Translations under genes and position numbers: made by a program
The notes under the pieces: model-generated
Told to the model about the DNA's origin: nothing
What the model saw: only the letters and a program-made list of their open reading frames with translations
The model's database searches: none
NCBI GenBank assembly: GCA_023433705.1
Contig: JAEYUC010000043.1
Coordinates: forward strand, 1-64,000
Reading direction: 5' to 3'
Origin: Pseudomonadota bacterium
Lineage (GTDB): Bacteria > Pseudomonadota > Gammaproteobacteria > Steroidobacterales > Steroidobacteraceae
Length of the DNA stretch: 64,000 bases
Part shown: piece by piece, positions 19,927-28,025 of the stretch
Layout: each line of letters begins with the position of its first letter
How positions within the stretch are numbered: the first letter of the stretch is position 1

Positions 19927-20133
19927 TCAACCCGGCGGGATGCGCGTGGTCGCGCGATCGAAGGCGGGTTCCGATTCGCGCGCTTCCTGCTCCTCTTCCG
20001 TTTCCTCGCGTTCGTCCGCCTGCTCGCGATCCTCATCGGGTTCGGGTTGATCATCCGGCGGAATCTTCGGGTCGAGCGGCTCTCCCGGAATGGTTGCGGG
20101 CGCGATGGGTTCGAGGGGGCGCTTGCGGGGCAT
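19927..20133 (-). CDS. Small acidic hydrophilic protein
   Basis: Function not recognised. A 68-residue protein with a basic-proline N-terminus (MPRKRPLEPIAP) followed by a strongly acidic, glutamate-rich low-complexity tract (PEPDEDREQADEREETEEEQEARESE). Probably disordered. The start at 20133 is decided by AAGGAG eight bases upstream; ATG at 20166 would add a leader without such a site. Confidence 0.6.
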   Translation of the reverse strand: MPRKRPLEPIAPATIPGEPLDPKIPPDDQPEPDEDREQADEREETEEEQEARESEPAFDRATTRIPPG

Positions 20134-20278
20134 GGACACGCTCCTTATGTGCGGAGATCGCCGCAAGCATAGGATTTAGCGGCGAGCGCTCACGTCAGCG
20201 AGCGCCGATGGCGCAGGTAGGTTGGCTGCGCGAGGATCGCCGAATCGGCGTGCGGCGCGCCATATGACACAATGCGCC

Positions 20279-20623
20279 ATGTCCACATTGCCTCCCTGCC
20301 CGAAATGCGCGTCCACACTCACCTATGACGACGGGACCCTGCTCGTCTGCCCCGAGTGCGGACATGAATGGAAAGACGCGGAAGTCGCCGCGCCCACCGA
20401 GGAGACCCCGGTCATTCGCGATGCCTTCGGCACGCCGCTCAGCGACGGCGACAGCGTCACCGTGATCAAGGATCTGAAGGTGAAGGGTTCGTCGTCGGTG
20501 GTGAAGGTCGGCACCAAGGTGAAAGGCATCCGCCTCATTTCCGAGGGCGATCACAACATCGACTGCAGGATCGAGGGCATCGGCGCGATGGCGTTGAAGT
20601 CGGAGTTCGTGAAGAAGGTCTAG
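20279..20623 (+). CDS. yjdM: PhnA/YjdM family zinc-ribbon protein
   Basis: A 114-residue protein with an N-terminal zinc ribbon (PPCPKCASTLTYDDGTLLVCPECGHEW, four cysteines) and a C-terminal PhnA domain (VIRDAFGTPLSDGDSVTVIKDLKVKGSSSVVKVGTKV and the GDHNIDC segment). E. coli YjdM was once linked to phosphonate use; its real role is not settled. ATG at 20279 sits just before the ribbon. Its 3' end overlaps the convergent MAPEG gene by four bases. Confidence 0.93.
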   Translation: MSTLPPCPKCASTLTYDDGTLLVCPECGHEWKDAEVAAPTEETPVIRDAFGTPLSDGDSVTVIKDLKVKGSSSVVKVGTKVKGIRLISEGDHNIDCRIEGIGAMALKSEFVKKV

Positions 20624-21054
20624 GCCGCCGGGCCCTCCGCGCCACGCATCGCCGCCATCACGATGAGCGCGATGAAACACACGAGCTGCACTCCGTAGAA
20701 CGAGAAGCGTACCGCGACGAAGGCATCGGTCTGCTCGTGCGACACGTGGACGATTGACTGGACGACGCGCGCCGCAAGGATGGCGATGCACATCGCATCG
20801 ATCCCAGGTCCCCGCAGGCCAATGGCCGTGATCACGTAAACGATCGCGCCGAACACCGGCAGATTCTCGAAGCAGTTCGCGTGCGCGCGCGTGCCGCGCT
20901 GATACCACCCGCCCTCGGGCGCGTCGAATCGAAACGACGCGATGCGCGCCCTCGCGAACAGGATGTTCCCCCAGCGATACACGCCGACCGTGGCCACCAG
21001 GAGCGCCAGAGTCCAGGCGGTGAAGCCGAGCAATGTCCACTGGGGGATACTCAT
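20620..21054 (-). CDS. MAPEG family membrane protein
   Basis: A 144-residue inner-membrane protein with four hydrophobic segments. The MAPEG pattern (microsomal glutathione S-transferase-like) is seen in the first loop, FDAPEGGWYQRGTRAHANCFENLPVFGAIVYV, where R-x-x-x-A-H-x-N-x-x-E contacts glutathione in studied members, and in ILAARVVQSIVHVSHEQ. Enzymatic activity of bacterial members is mostly untested. It ends overlapping the convergent yjdM gene. Confidence 0.88.
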   Translation of the reverse strand: MSIPQWTLLGFTAWTLALLVATVGVYRWGNILFARARIASFRFDAPEGGWYQRGTRAHANCFENLPVFGAIVYVITAIGLRGPGIDAMCIAILAARVVQSIVHVSHEQTDAFVAVRFSFYGVQLVCFIALIVMAAMRGAEGPAA

Positions 21055-21064
21055 CGCCGTCTCA

Positions 21065-22019
21065 CTACCCGCCGAGGATGGGTGCGAGCGCGGCCTGGAT
21101 GCGCGACATCTGCGCCGGTGTCGTCATGCTCGTGAGCAGCTTGCCGAAGTGCGGGTGCCGCACACCCGAGACGATGTACTGCCAGCGATACGCGCCGAAC
21201 ACGACGGACTCGATCTCTTTCACCTCACGCTCGCTGTACGCCTGCGCCGAACTTGTGGCTACGCACGAAATACTCCACGTCGGCCGCGGACTGCGCCCGC
21301 AGGATTCCGTCCACCGCGCCCACGAGCGCGATCAGATCGTCCACCGCCCGATCGCGCTGGTCGAGGGTGAGACGCGCGTGTTCGTCCTTCCACTCGAGCT
21401 CGTCCAGCACCACGTGCTGGCTTTCGTCCTTCCAGTGGTATTTGAAGACGTCTTTGAACAGCGGACACAGGTCCGCGTCCATGATGGACTCGGCGTAATG
21501 CGCCTGCACGAACAGCTCGATGTGGCACGTGAGTGCCAGCACCGCCCAGGTGCTCGCCGCAAGCACCGCGCGTGCCACGTCGTTCGGGTTGGCGGTCTGG
21601 CGATAACCCTGCGGCATCTTTTCGCCGATCATCTCTTCCATGCGCCGGAACAGCTCCTGGTGCTTGATCTCCTCGTTCGTGAAGCGCACCAGCGCTTCCA
21701 TGGCGTTCTGATCGTCGAAGGCATGCGCCCGGCCCTGGTCAAGCATCTTGGCGCTGATGAATCGCTCGACGAGGCCGAAGATGTACGCGTAGGTGCGCCC
21801 CTGCACCTGGCTCAGCAGCCGTGCGTCCCGCGGATCGAGAAACGGCAGCATGTCCACGCGCGAAAGCGCGTCGGGCAGGAACTTGCGCGTGAAGTCGAAG
21901 TGGCGGTCGCGCATCAGGTCGCGGTCGATCTGCCATTCGGCCTTCTTCGACAGCCTTACGATCTGCGCGTAGCGGGCGGTGCGGCCCGATTCGGCGGCGG
22001 GTGAGAGGACGGCATTCAT
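21065..22019 (-). pseudogene. Ferritin-like diiron protein gene, frameshifted near the 3' end
   Basis: From ATG at 22019 the frame gives 264 residues of a helical-bundle protein with diiron-type ligands: FTNEEIKHQELFRRMEEMI (EExxH), CHIELFVQAHYAE and HWKDESQHVVLDELEW (DExxH-like). It resembles the AurF/ferritin-like oxygenase group by motif only. It then runs into TGA at 21225, but the adjacent frame goes on with YSEREVKEIESVVFGAYRWQY, then HPHFGKLLTSM, to a TAG at 21065. Removing one G near 21237 joins them. Damage, sequencing error and real truncation are all possible; the diiron core is intact. It is divergent from an AraC regulator, which may control it. Confidence 0.75.
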
Positions 22020-22143
22020 GACGGTCTCCGATTAGCTAGTGTGGTGAAGCTTTGTTGAGTGCTACTCTCCCCTCGCGGCGTCCGGGATTGAATGTCCGCG
22101 GCTCCAATTCACTTGCTCCAGGCTCCAGACAGGTCAGTCATCC

Positions 22144-23097
22144 TTGGATGCGTTCTCCGACGTGTTGCGTGTGATCCGGCTCTCGGGCGGCGTCTTCCTC
22201 GAGGCGCAGTTCTCCGCGCCGTGGTGCGTGAGCGGCCGGATGTCGTCGGAGGATTGCAAGCCGTTCCAGGTCACGCCGCGGCACGTCATCGGGTTGCACT
22301 ACGTCTCCTCGGGGCGGATGAACTTGCGCATCGGCGATGGCGACGCGATCGAGGTGCGCGCAGGCGAACTCGTGCTGCTGCCCCACAACGACGCGCACGT
22401 ATTGGGTAGTGAGATCGGCGATGCTCCCATCTCGGCGCGCGAACTGGTCCGGCCCTCGCCCGCGGGCGCGCTCGCGAGCATCGAACACGGCGGCGGTGGA
22501 GAAAACACGCTGCTGTTGTGCGGCTTCCTGGGCACGGATCATCCCTTCGGCCCCCTGCTCGCCTCACTGCCCGCCGTCCTCAAACTCGATGTCGGCGCGA
22601 CACCCATCGGTGCCTGGGTCGAGAGCTCGTTTCGATTTGCCGCCAGCCAGATCGCCGCGGGACGCGTCGGATCGTCGAGCATCGTCGCCAAGCTGGCGGA
22701 GTTGTTGTTCGTCGAGGCCGTCAGTCACTACATCGACAGCCTGCCCGCCGACAAGGCCGGTTGGCTCGCCGGCGTGCGCGATCCGAACATCGGTCGAGCG
22801 CTCGCGCTGCTGCATGGAAGTCCGGGCAAGGACTGGACCGCGGAAGCGCTCGCGGTCGAAGTCGGGATGTCGCGATCGGGCTTCGCGGAGAGATTCACGT
22901 CATTGGTGGGCCAGCCGCCGATGCACTACCTGACGTACTGGCGCATGCAGCTCGCTGCACAGCAGTTGCGCGAGTCGCGCGACAGTGTCGCGAAGGTCGG
23001 TTATGCGGTGGGATATGAATCCGAAGCCGCGTTCAGCCGTGCGTTCAAACGGGAGTTCGGCGCGTCACCCGCGGAGTGGCGCAGGCGCGGAGGATGA
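22144..23097 (+). CDS. AraC family transcriptional regulator
   Basis: A 317-residue regulator: N-terminal cupin-like sensing domain (VIGLHYVSSGRMNLRIGD, ELVLLPHNDAHVL) of the AraC_binding_2/cupin_6 type and a C-terminal double helix-turn-helix (WTAEALAVEVGMSRSGFAERFTSLVGQPPMHYLTYWRMQLAAQQL, then VGYAVGYESEAAFSRAFKREFGASPAEWR). Start is TTG at 22144 with AGG ten bases earlier; no in-frame ATG precedes the domain. It is divergent from the diiron gene with about 125 bases between, a likely shared control region. Confidence 0.9.
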   Translation: MDAFSDVLRVIRLSGGVFLEAQFSAPWCVSGRMSSEDCKPFQVTPRHVIGLHYVSSGRMNLRIGDGDAIEVRAGELVLLPHNDAHVLGSEIGDAPISARELVRPSPAGALASIEHGGGGENTLLLCGFLGTDHPFGPLLASLPAVLKLDVGATPIGAWVESSFRFAASQIAAGRVGSSSIVAKLAELLFVEAVSHYIDSLPADKAGWLAGVRDPNIGRALALLHGSPGKDWTAEALAVEVGMSRSGFAERFTSLVGQPPMHYLTYWRMQLAAQQLRESRDSVAKVGYAVGYESEAAFSRAFKREFGASPAEWRRRGG

Positions 23098-23109
23098 GGC
23101 CCGTGGAAT

Positions 23110-23292
23110 TCAGAACACCGTGATCAGCGCGATGCCCAGGATGATGTAGATGGCGATCACGGTGGCAAAGTAGCCGGGCGATTCATTGCGGTACACCGTC
23201 TTGCCGCTCCACCGGTGCTTGGCGTACACCTCGCCCTTGCTGAGCGCATAGGCCACGTAGATGAGCAGGATGATGCCCAGGACGCGAAACAT
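23110..23292 (-). CDS. Small two-helix membrane protein
   Basis: Function not recognised. 60 residues: hydrophobic MFRVLGIILLIYVAYAL, a polar middle (SKGEVYAKHRWSGKTVYRNESPGYF) and a second hydrophobic helix ending IILGIALITVF. The ATG at 23292 lies inside the 3' part of the upstream open frame, which is in a different frame, so either the genes overlap or a frameshift has separated one longer membrane protein. Confidence 0.55.
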   Translation of the reverse strand: MFRVLGIILLIYVAYALSKGEVYAKHRWSGKTVYRNESPGYFATVIAIYIILGIALITVF

Positions 23293-23557
23293 CCGCTCGG
23301 CTCCGCGGCCGCAGGAAGTATTCCACCGCCATCGTGACCAACCCGATGAGGGATCCGATCGCGGCCACCGGCACCGCGAGCATGGCAAGCAGCCCAAGGC
23401 CGATCGGGTTGCCGTTCTTCGGGCCCAACAGCGCGTAAAGGAGCAGCGGCGCGATGCCAATGGCGCCTGCGGCGAGGCTCGCCAGAAAAATCTTCCACCC
23501 GCGGCTGCGCTGCTCCTCCGCCTGCCGACTCCCGCTCACCTTTCGGATCGTTCGCAT
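23183..23557 (-). CDS. Hypothetical membrane protein, overlapping the next gene
   Basis: Function not recognised. The first 90 residues (MRTIRKVSGSRQAEEQRS, then two or three hydrophobic helices IFLASLAAGAIGIAPLLLYALLG and LLAMLAVPVAAIGSLIGLVTMAVEYFL) look like real membrane protein. The tail after PRSRADVS is basic, low-complexity and antiparallel to nothing, and reads over the next gene's coding region; it is probably out-of-frame sequence. A frameshift near 23310 joining YFL to the frame of the 23110-23292 gene is a simple alternative. Confidence 0.5.
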   Translation of the reverse strand: MRTIRKVSGSRQAEEQRSRGWKIFLASLAAGAIGIAPLLLYALLGPKNGNPIGLGLLAMLAVPVAAIGSLIGLVTMAVEYFLRPRSRADVSRPGHHPAHLRGLCAQQGRGVRQAPVERQDGVPQ

Positions 23558-23564
23558 CGGCGAT

Positions 23565-24935
23565 CTAGCTATGCAGCTTGAAGCGTCCGCTCAGCAACGC
23601 CCAGGTGCTCCGGCGTGCGCCGGTGACCTTGTGCATCTGATCGTCGGCCGCCGCGACGACACAGTCGCGGCCTCGGCTCTTCGCGAGGTACAGCGCCTCG
23701 TCGGCCTTGCGGAACGCGTCGTCGAACGGTTCACCCGCCTTCGAGACCGCCACACCGAAGCTCGCCGTGATCGACAGCGGTTCTTCCGGAATGAAGTTCG
23801 TGTCCTTGATTCGCTGGCGCAGCTTTTCGGCGAGCTCCGCGGCCTTCGACAGGCTCGCGCCAGGCAGCACGAGCACGAACTCCTCACCACCCCAGCGACC
23901 CAGGCCATCGGTGTTGCGCGTGTGCGCGCTCAGGATTTCACCCATCAATCGCAGCACGCGATCGCCGCCGTAGTGACCCCGCTGGTCGTTGACGTGTTTG
24001 AAGTGATCGATGTCGATGACGATCACGCTCGCCGGCGTGCGAGTGATCTGGAGCTGCTCGACGAACCGCTCGATGCCGTGACGGTTGAGGACGTTGGTCA
24101 ACGCGTCGAGCGTGGAGAGCTTGCGGTATTTTTCCTTCTCGGTCTCGAGATGGTCGATCTTCCTGCGCTGCTCGCGGTGCTTGCGGCGCAGCCTCACCCA
24201 CTGCGAAATGCCGTAGGTGGTCGCGAGGACCAGCCAGGAGCACAAGATGCCGAGGTACCACAATTCAGCGCTGATCCAGTGCCCGACGAATTCGATCTTG
24301 TCGATCTGGATGTCGTGCTCGGTGTCGGAAAGATTACCGCCGCGCAGATCGATGGAGAAAATGGTGGCGTTGCTGAGATCGGGGTGCGACAGCGAACGCG
24401 GCAGGTCGTATTGATCTATCCACCACTCCGGCACCCAGAACTCGCCCAGGCTGATCGCGACGGGCTGCGACAGGTCACGGGACGGGACGTTGACGAAGTT
24501 GTACTTCGGGGAATTCAGGTCCGCGACCTTCGAGAATCGTGGATCGAAATTGCGTACGGCGACGCGCAGGTAACGCGCGTTGCCCGAGTACCGGATCGCC
24601 AGGTTCAGCGTCTGGAAGCGCGAGAGATCGATGCCCTGGTCCACGTTTCCATTGTGTAGCTGGTAACCGAAGCTGCACCCCTGGTCGACCGTGGCCTTGG
24701 GAAACTTGCATGCGAAATGAAATCGCGACTGGTCGATCCACTGGATGTCCGCCGGCGCGCCGTCGCCGGATTGCATGACGAACGCGTTGGCGAGGTCTGC
24801 CGTGGGGTCGAGCGAGAGCCTGCGTTCCGGCAGGAAGCCATGGCCCACGACGGCCAGGCACGTCAGGAGGATCCCGATCGACAGCGCCGTCGAGTGGCTG
24901 GTTTTCCGGGGAATCGCGACGTCCGTTTCGTGCAT
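23565..24935 (-). CDS. Membrane-anchored diguanylate cyclase (GGDEF), paralogue 1
   Basis: Makes cyclic di-GMP from two GTP. The 456-residue protein has an N-terminal membrane helix (ALSIGILLTCLAVVGHGFLP), a periplasmic beta-rich domain of about 200 residues (LNLAIRYSGNARYLRVAVRNFDPRFS, a carbohydrate-binding-like jelly roll by look), a second helix (LWYLGILCSWLVLATTYG), a short coiled coil (REQRRKIDHLETEKEKYRKL) and a GGDEF domain with DALTNVLNRHGIERF and active site GRWGGEEFVLVLPGA. GGEEF is a functional variant. No RxxD inhibitory site is obvious. AGGA precedes ATG at 24935. A close paralogue lies at 28026-29387. Confidence 0.92.
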   Translation of the reverse strand: MHETDVAIPRKTSHSTALSIGILLTCLAVVGHGFLPERRLSLDPTADLANAFVMQSGDGAPADIQWIDQSRFHFACKFPKATVDQGCSFGYQLHNGNVDQGIDLSRFQTLNLAIRYSGNARYLRVAVRNFDPRFSKVADLNSPKYNFVNVPSRDLSQPVAISLGEFWVPEWWIDQYDLPRSLSHPDLSNATIFSIDLRGGNLSDTEHDIQIDKIEFVGHWISAELWYLGILCSWLVLATTYGISQWVRLRRKHREQRRKIDHLETEKEKYRKLSTLDALTNVLNRHGIERFVEQLQITRTPASVIVIDIDHFKHVNDQRGHYGGDRVLRLMGEILSAHTRNTDGLGRWGGEEFVLVLPGASLSKAAELAEKLRQRIKDTNFIPEEPLSITASFGVAVSKAGEPFDDAFRKADEALYLAKSRGRDCVVAAADDQMHKVTGARRSTWALLSGRFKLHS

Positions 24936-25132
24936 GGTCCTACAATGGTGCCCCGTGAAGTGGCATCGATACCGAGACGGATATCGGCAATTGCGAGTGG
25001 GGATTTTGTTACACCGCCCCTTTTGTTGCGCGTTTGTGATGGAGCGCAAGGAATCGGGCCGGGAGTTCGCTTAGCGGGGCCGCCGGGAGGCCGCCTGTCG
25101 GAAGTCGCATCGCGGGGGGAAGAAGCCGGTAT

Positions 25133-26965
25133 CTAGCTATTCAAAGCCGACGTAATGCCCACGATCGTCAACGCCGCGGTGAGGTTGAATGTCGAATGCA
25201 TGACGATCGGCGCCAGCAGCCCCCCGCTGCGTTTGACGAGCCAGGCGCCCACGAGACCGAACAGGAACAGTGCCGGCATGTCCGCCCAGGATTCGTGAAT
25301 CAGTGCGAACAGCGCTGCCTGCGCGAGCGCGGCGAACAGGAAAGTCACCTGGCCACGCGACGCCTCGAGCAGCACACCGCGAAACACCAGTTCCTCGATG
25401 ACCGGAACGGCCACCGCGAAGATGAGCAGCATGGCGACGATGCCATACAACTGGTGCGTGCCCTGCATCGCGCGGATCGTGTCGGTGCCCAGCGCACCCG
25501 CGGACTGCAGTCCCAGGCCGATGATGCCCGCCACGACCTTCAGCGCGATCGCGAAGCCGATGCCGACGAAGATCGACTTCGTCACCGACCAGTTGCCGAA
25601 CAGGAGCGACTTCAGCGATCGCCCGCGCAGCAGGGGCAGGATCAACAACAGCGTGAGCAGCGTGGTCCAGAGCATTTCCCGGGCCAGCACGATATCCGTG
25701 GCGCTGGTCTGGCCGCGCTTGGTCCAGGGAAGCATCAGCTCCAGGAATGCCGCGTGGAATACGTAGATGGAAATCAGGCCGCCGATCGAAAAGACCGCGA
25801 GCGCGTACCACGCGTGCCGGAGAGTCCAGACCGGCTGAGGCTTGTCGGGCTCGAGACCCGCGACCCGGCGCCCGAGACCACGGTAGTGGATAGGCGCGAT
25901 AACGGCCGCGGGCATGGCGGCGGCCAACAGGAGCAAGGCGGAGAACAGCAGGAAGCCCCAGACGTCGCTTCCTTCCCACGGCGCGCCCGGATGCGCCAGG
26001 AACAGTGAGAGCCGTTCGCGGCTGAGAAGGTCCGCACCGAATCCCTCGTCGCGAAGTTGTTTGTAGGCGGCGATGGCCTCTTCGCGGGTACCGTGTTTGC
26101 GCTCGAACTGGAAGTATTCGACGCGGTTGTCGTAGAGGACGAACTCGCCTCCGATGACGCGGCGATACATCTCCCGCGCGGCTTCGATCTCGCCGTTTTC
26201 CGCGAGGATGCGCGCGAGCATGACATTTCCTTCCGGAGCTTCCTTGTCGGCACGCAGTATCTCGCCCGCGGCCTTTGGATCGCCCATGTCGATGAGCAGC
26301 TTCGCGGCGCTGAAGCGCGGCACGGTTTCCCAGGTGCTCTCCGGCGCATCGAGCAGCAACCGGCGCGCCTTGTCCTTCGCCCCGAGCTGGATCCAGCGCT
26401 CCACGGCAACCAACAAGACGCGAGAACCTGGATTGAGGCTCACCGCCTGGATCGCGTATTGGGAAGCGAGCTCAGGCTTGGTCCAGTGGAACTTGTCCGA
26501 GAGTAGTTCGTACAGGACCGCCTGCTGCTGCGGCGACCAATGACGCGAACGCGGGATGAGAGCCTCGGCCTTGCTACCCGCGTCGTCTCCCCATGATTTC
26601 TCGATGTCGTAGAGGAGGATTTCGGGATGTTCCGCGTGACGGCCTTTGCGAAGCTGCTCCTGGCACGCTTCCAGGTCGTCGCTCGAGGACTCGAAGTACA
26701 TTTCCTCCGAGTATGCGAACACTTCGATGAAGCGGCATTTTTCGACCTGGGGCGTCGGCTCGAAAGGATCTTTCGCGATTCGCGCGTCGTACGCCGCGAG
26801 GACTTCGCTGTAGATGGCGGTCTGGGCGTTTTCCACACGTTTGGCGAATCGCAGGTGCGAGCCGGGCGCGAAGTCGGTTTCGATGTCGATGGCAGCCTGG
26901 GCGAAGATGGGCCCGGCCTGGAGACAGAGAAGAAGAGCGAGTGACTTTGTTGTTCTTGTTGTCAC
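25133..26965 (-). CDS. CPBP family intramembrane protease with helical-repeat periplasmic domain
   Basis: A 610-residue fusion. It has a signal peptide (ending IFAQAA), about 300 residues of TPR-like helical repeats (LLIDMGDPKAAGEIL, LARILAENGEIEAAREMYRRV, REEAIAAYKQLRDEGFG), then about eight membrane helices with the CPBP (Abi/CAAX protease-like) motifs EELVFRG, ALIHESWADMPALFLFGLVGAWL and MHSTFNLTA. CPBP enzymes are glutamate-type intramembrane proteases. Fusion to a large repeat domain is less common and suggests substrate or partner recognition. It lies between the two diguanylate cyclase paralogues, each separated by an intergenic gap. Confidence 0.88.
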   Translation of the reverse strand: MTTRTTKSLALLLCLQAGPIFAQAAIDIETDFAPGSHLRFAKRVENAQTAIYSEVLAAYDARIAKDPFEPTPQVEKCRFIEVFAYSEEMYFESSSDDLEACQEQLRKGRHAEHPEILLYDIEKSWGDDAGSKAEALIPRSRHWSPQQQAVLYELLSDKFHWTKPELASQYAIQAVSLNPGSRVLLVAVERWIQLGAKDKARRLLLDAPESTWETVPRFSAAKLLIDMGDPKAAGEILRADKEAPEGNVMLARILAENGEIEAAREMYRRVIGGEFVLYDNRVEYFQFERKHGTREEAIAAYKQLRDEGFGADLLSRERLSLFLAHPGAPWEGSDVWGFLLFSALLLLAAAMPAAVIAPIHYRGLGRRVAGLEPDKPQPVWTLRHAWYALAVFSIGGLISIYVFHAAFLELMLPWTKRGQTSATDIVLAREMLWTTLLTLLLILPLLRGRSLKSLLFGNWSVTKSIFVGIGFAIALKVVAGIIGLGLQSAGALGTDTIRAMQGTHQLYGIVAMLLIFAVAVPVIEELVFRGVLLEASRGQVTFLFAALAQAALFALIHESWADMPALFLFGLVGAWLVKRSGGLLAPIVMHSTFNLTAALTIVGITSALNS

Positions 26966-27093
26966 GGGGCGATGCTACTACTCGGAGTTCAGGCTAGTCA
27001 CGTGAGTGCGGTGGCAGCGGCCCGGTCACGCGCAGGCATGCACCCACTCTGCCTCGTGGGTCTTTCGAGTGACAGTCGTTCGATGGCAAGGCG

Positions 27094-27960
27094 CTATTTA
27101 CTGCTAGAGGCGCCGGCGCCCCATATCCGCCGAGCGTTGCCGCTCAGGATGGCCGCCTTCTCTTCTTTCGTTAAATCGAGCTTCTCCAATGCCTCGACCG
27201 TGCGCGCGAGCGTGATCTGCGGATAGTCAGAGCCGATCAGCACGTGGTCGATGCCCACGTTGCGCAACGTCCAGACGAACTCTTTCTCGATGGGCGAACC
27301 CGCCGCGAGCAGCACGACACCCGAGATGTCGAAGTACACGTTGTCGAGCGCGAAGCCATCCGCGGTGCGCGCGAGCACGAGAATGTTCCAGTAGCGGAAA
27401 TGGAGCCCACCCATGTGCGCGAATATGAAACGCGTCTTGGGCGCCTTGAATGCGAGGTTGAACAGGTCCTCGCAATCGCCCGGCACGATGCCTGCGTTGT
27501 CGATGAGGACCGTCATGCCGAGCTCGCCGGCTTTCGTCATCAGCGCTAGTACGCGCGGGTCGGAAATCTGGAAGTTCTGCGTGTGCGGATGAATCTTCAG
27601 CGTTTTCACACCGCGCGCCGCGATGCGCGCGAGTTCGTCGAGCGCCGCCTGACCGTCGTACGGGTGAACCGTGGCGATGGGAACGACGTCAGCATGTTTC
27701 GCGGCGAGCGCAATCAGGGCGTCGTTGCTCGAGCGAATCGAAGCGGGATTACCTGCGGGCGCCTGGTGCGGACCGCCGAACCACATTGCACCGAGGCCGG
27801 CGAGTTCCATGCCGGCATCCCGTACCTCGGCCTTGAACTTCGTCAGTGACGCTTCGCCCTCGCGCAAATGCACGTGGACGTCGAATACCGGGTCCGCCGA
27901 ATGGGCGACGCCGGCCAGACCAAGAACGAGGCAGAGAACAAAAGGACGGTAGAGGTTCAT
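27094..27960 (-). CDS. Exported amidohydrolase-family protein
   Basis: A 288-residue metal-dependent hydrolase of the amidohydrolase_2 type. Signal peptide MNLYRPFVLCLVLGLAGVAHSA; then HVHL metal site (FDVHVHLREG), VKTLKIHPHTQNF, ARFIFAHMGGLHFRYW-like histidine site (RFIFAHMGG), and GSDYPQI with the final aspartate, closing with LSGNARRIWG. These four sites are the family's metal ligands. Substrate unknown; export is unusual for the group. AAGG precedes the ATG at 27960. Confidence 0.88.
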   Translation of the reverse strand: MNLYRPFVLCLVLGLAGVAHSADPVFDVHVHLREGEASLTKFKAEVRDAGMELAGLGAMWFGGPHQAPAGNPASIRSSNDALIALAAKHADVVPIATVHPYDGQAALDELARIAARGVKTLKIHPHTQNFQISDPRVLALMTKAGELGMTVLIDNAGIVPGDCEDLFNLAFKAPKTRFIFAHMGGLHFRYWNILVLARTADGFALDNVYFDISGVVLLAAGSPIEKEFVWTLRNVGIDHVLIGSDYPQITLARTVEALEKLDLTKEEKAAILSGNARRIWGAGASSSK

Positions 27961-28025
27961 CGTGAGCCTTGCTGCGGATGACTTCGACAAGCTGCAGTTT
28001 AGCTCAGGCCGTGTGGCGCGCCTCG

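Noticed and set aside
23454..24659. Plus-strand frame opposite the first diguanylate cyclase
   Set aside because: Antisense shadow; the same shadow appears opposite the second cyclase, as expected from their similarity.
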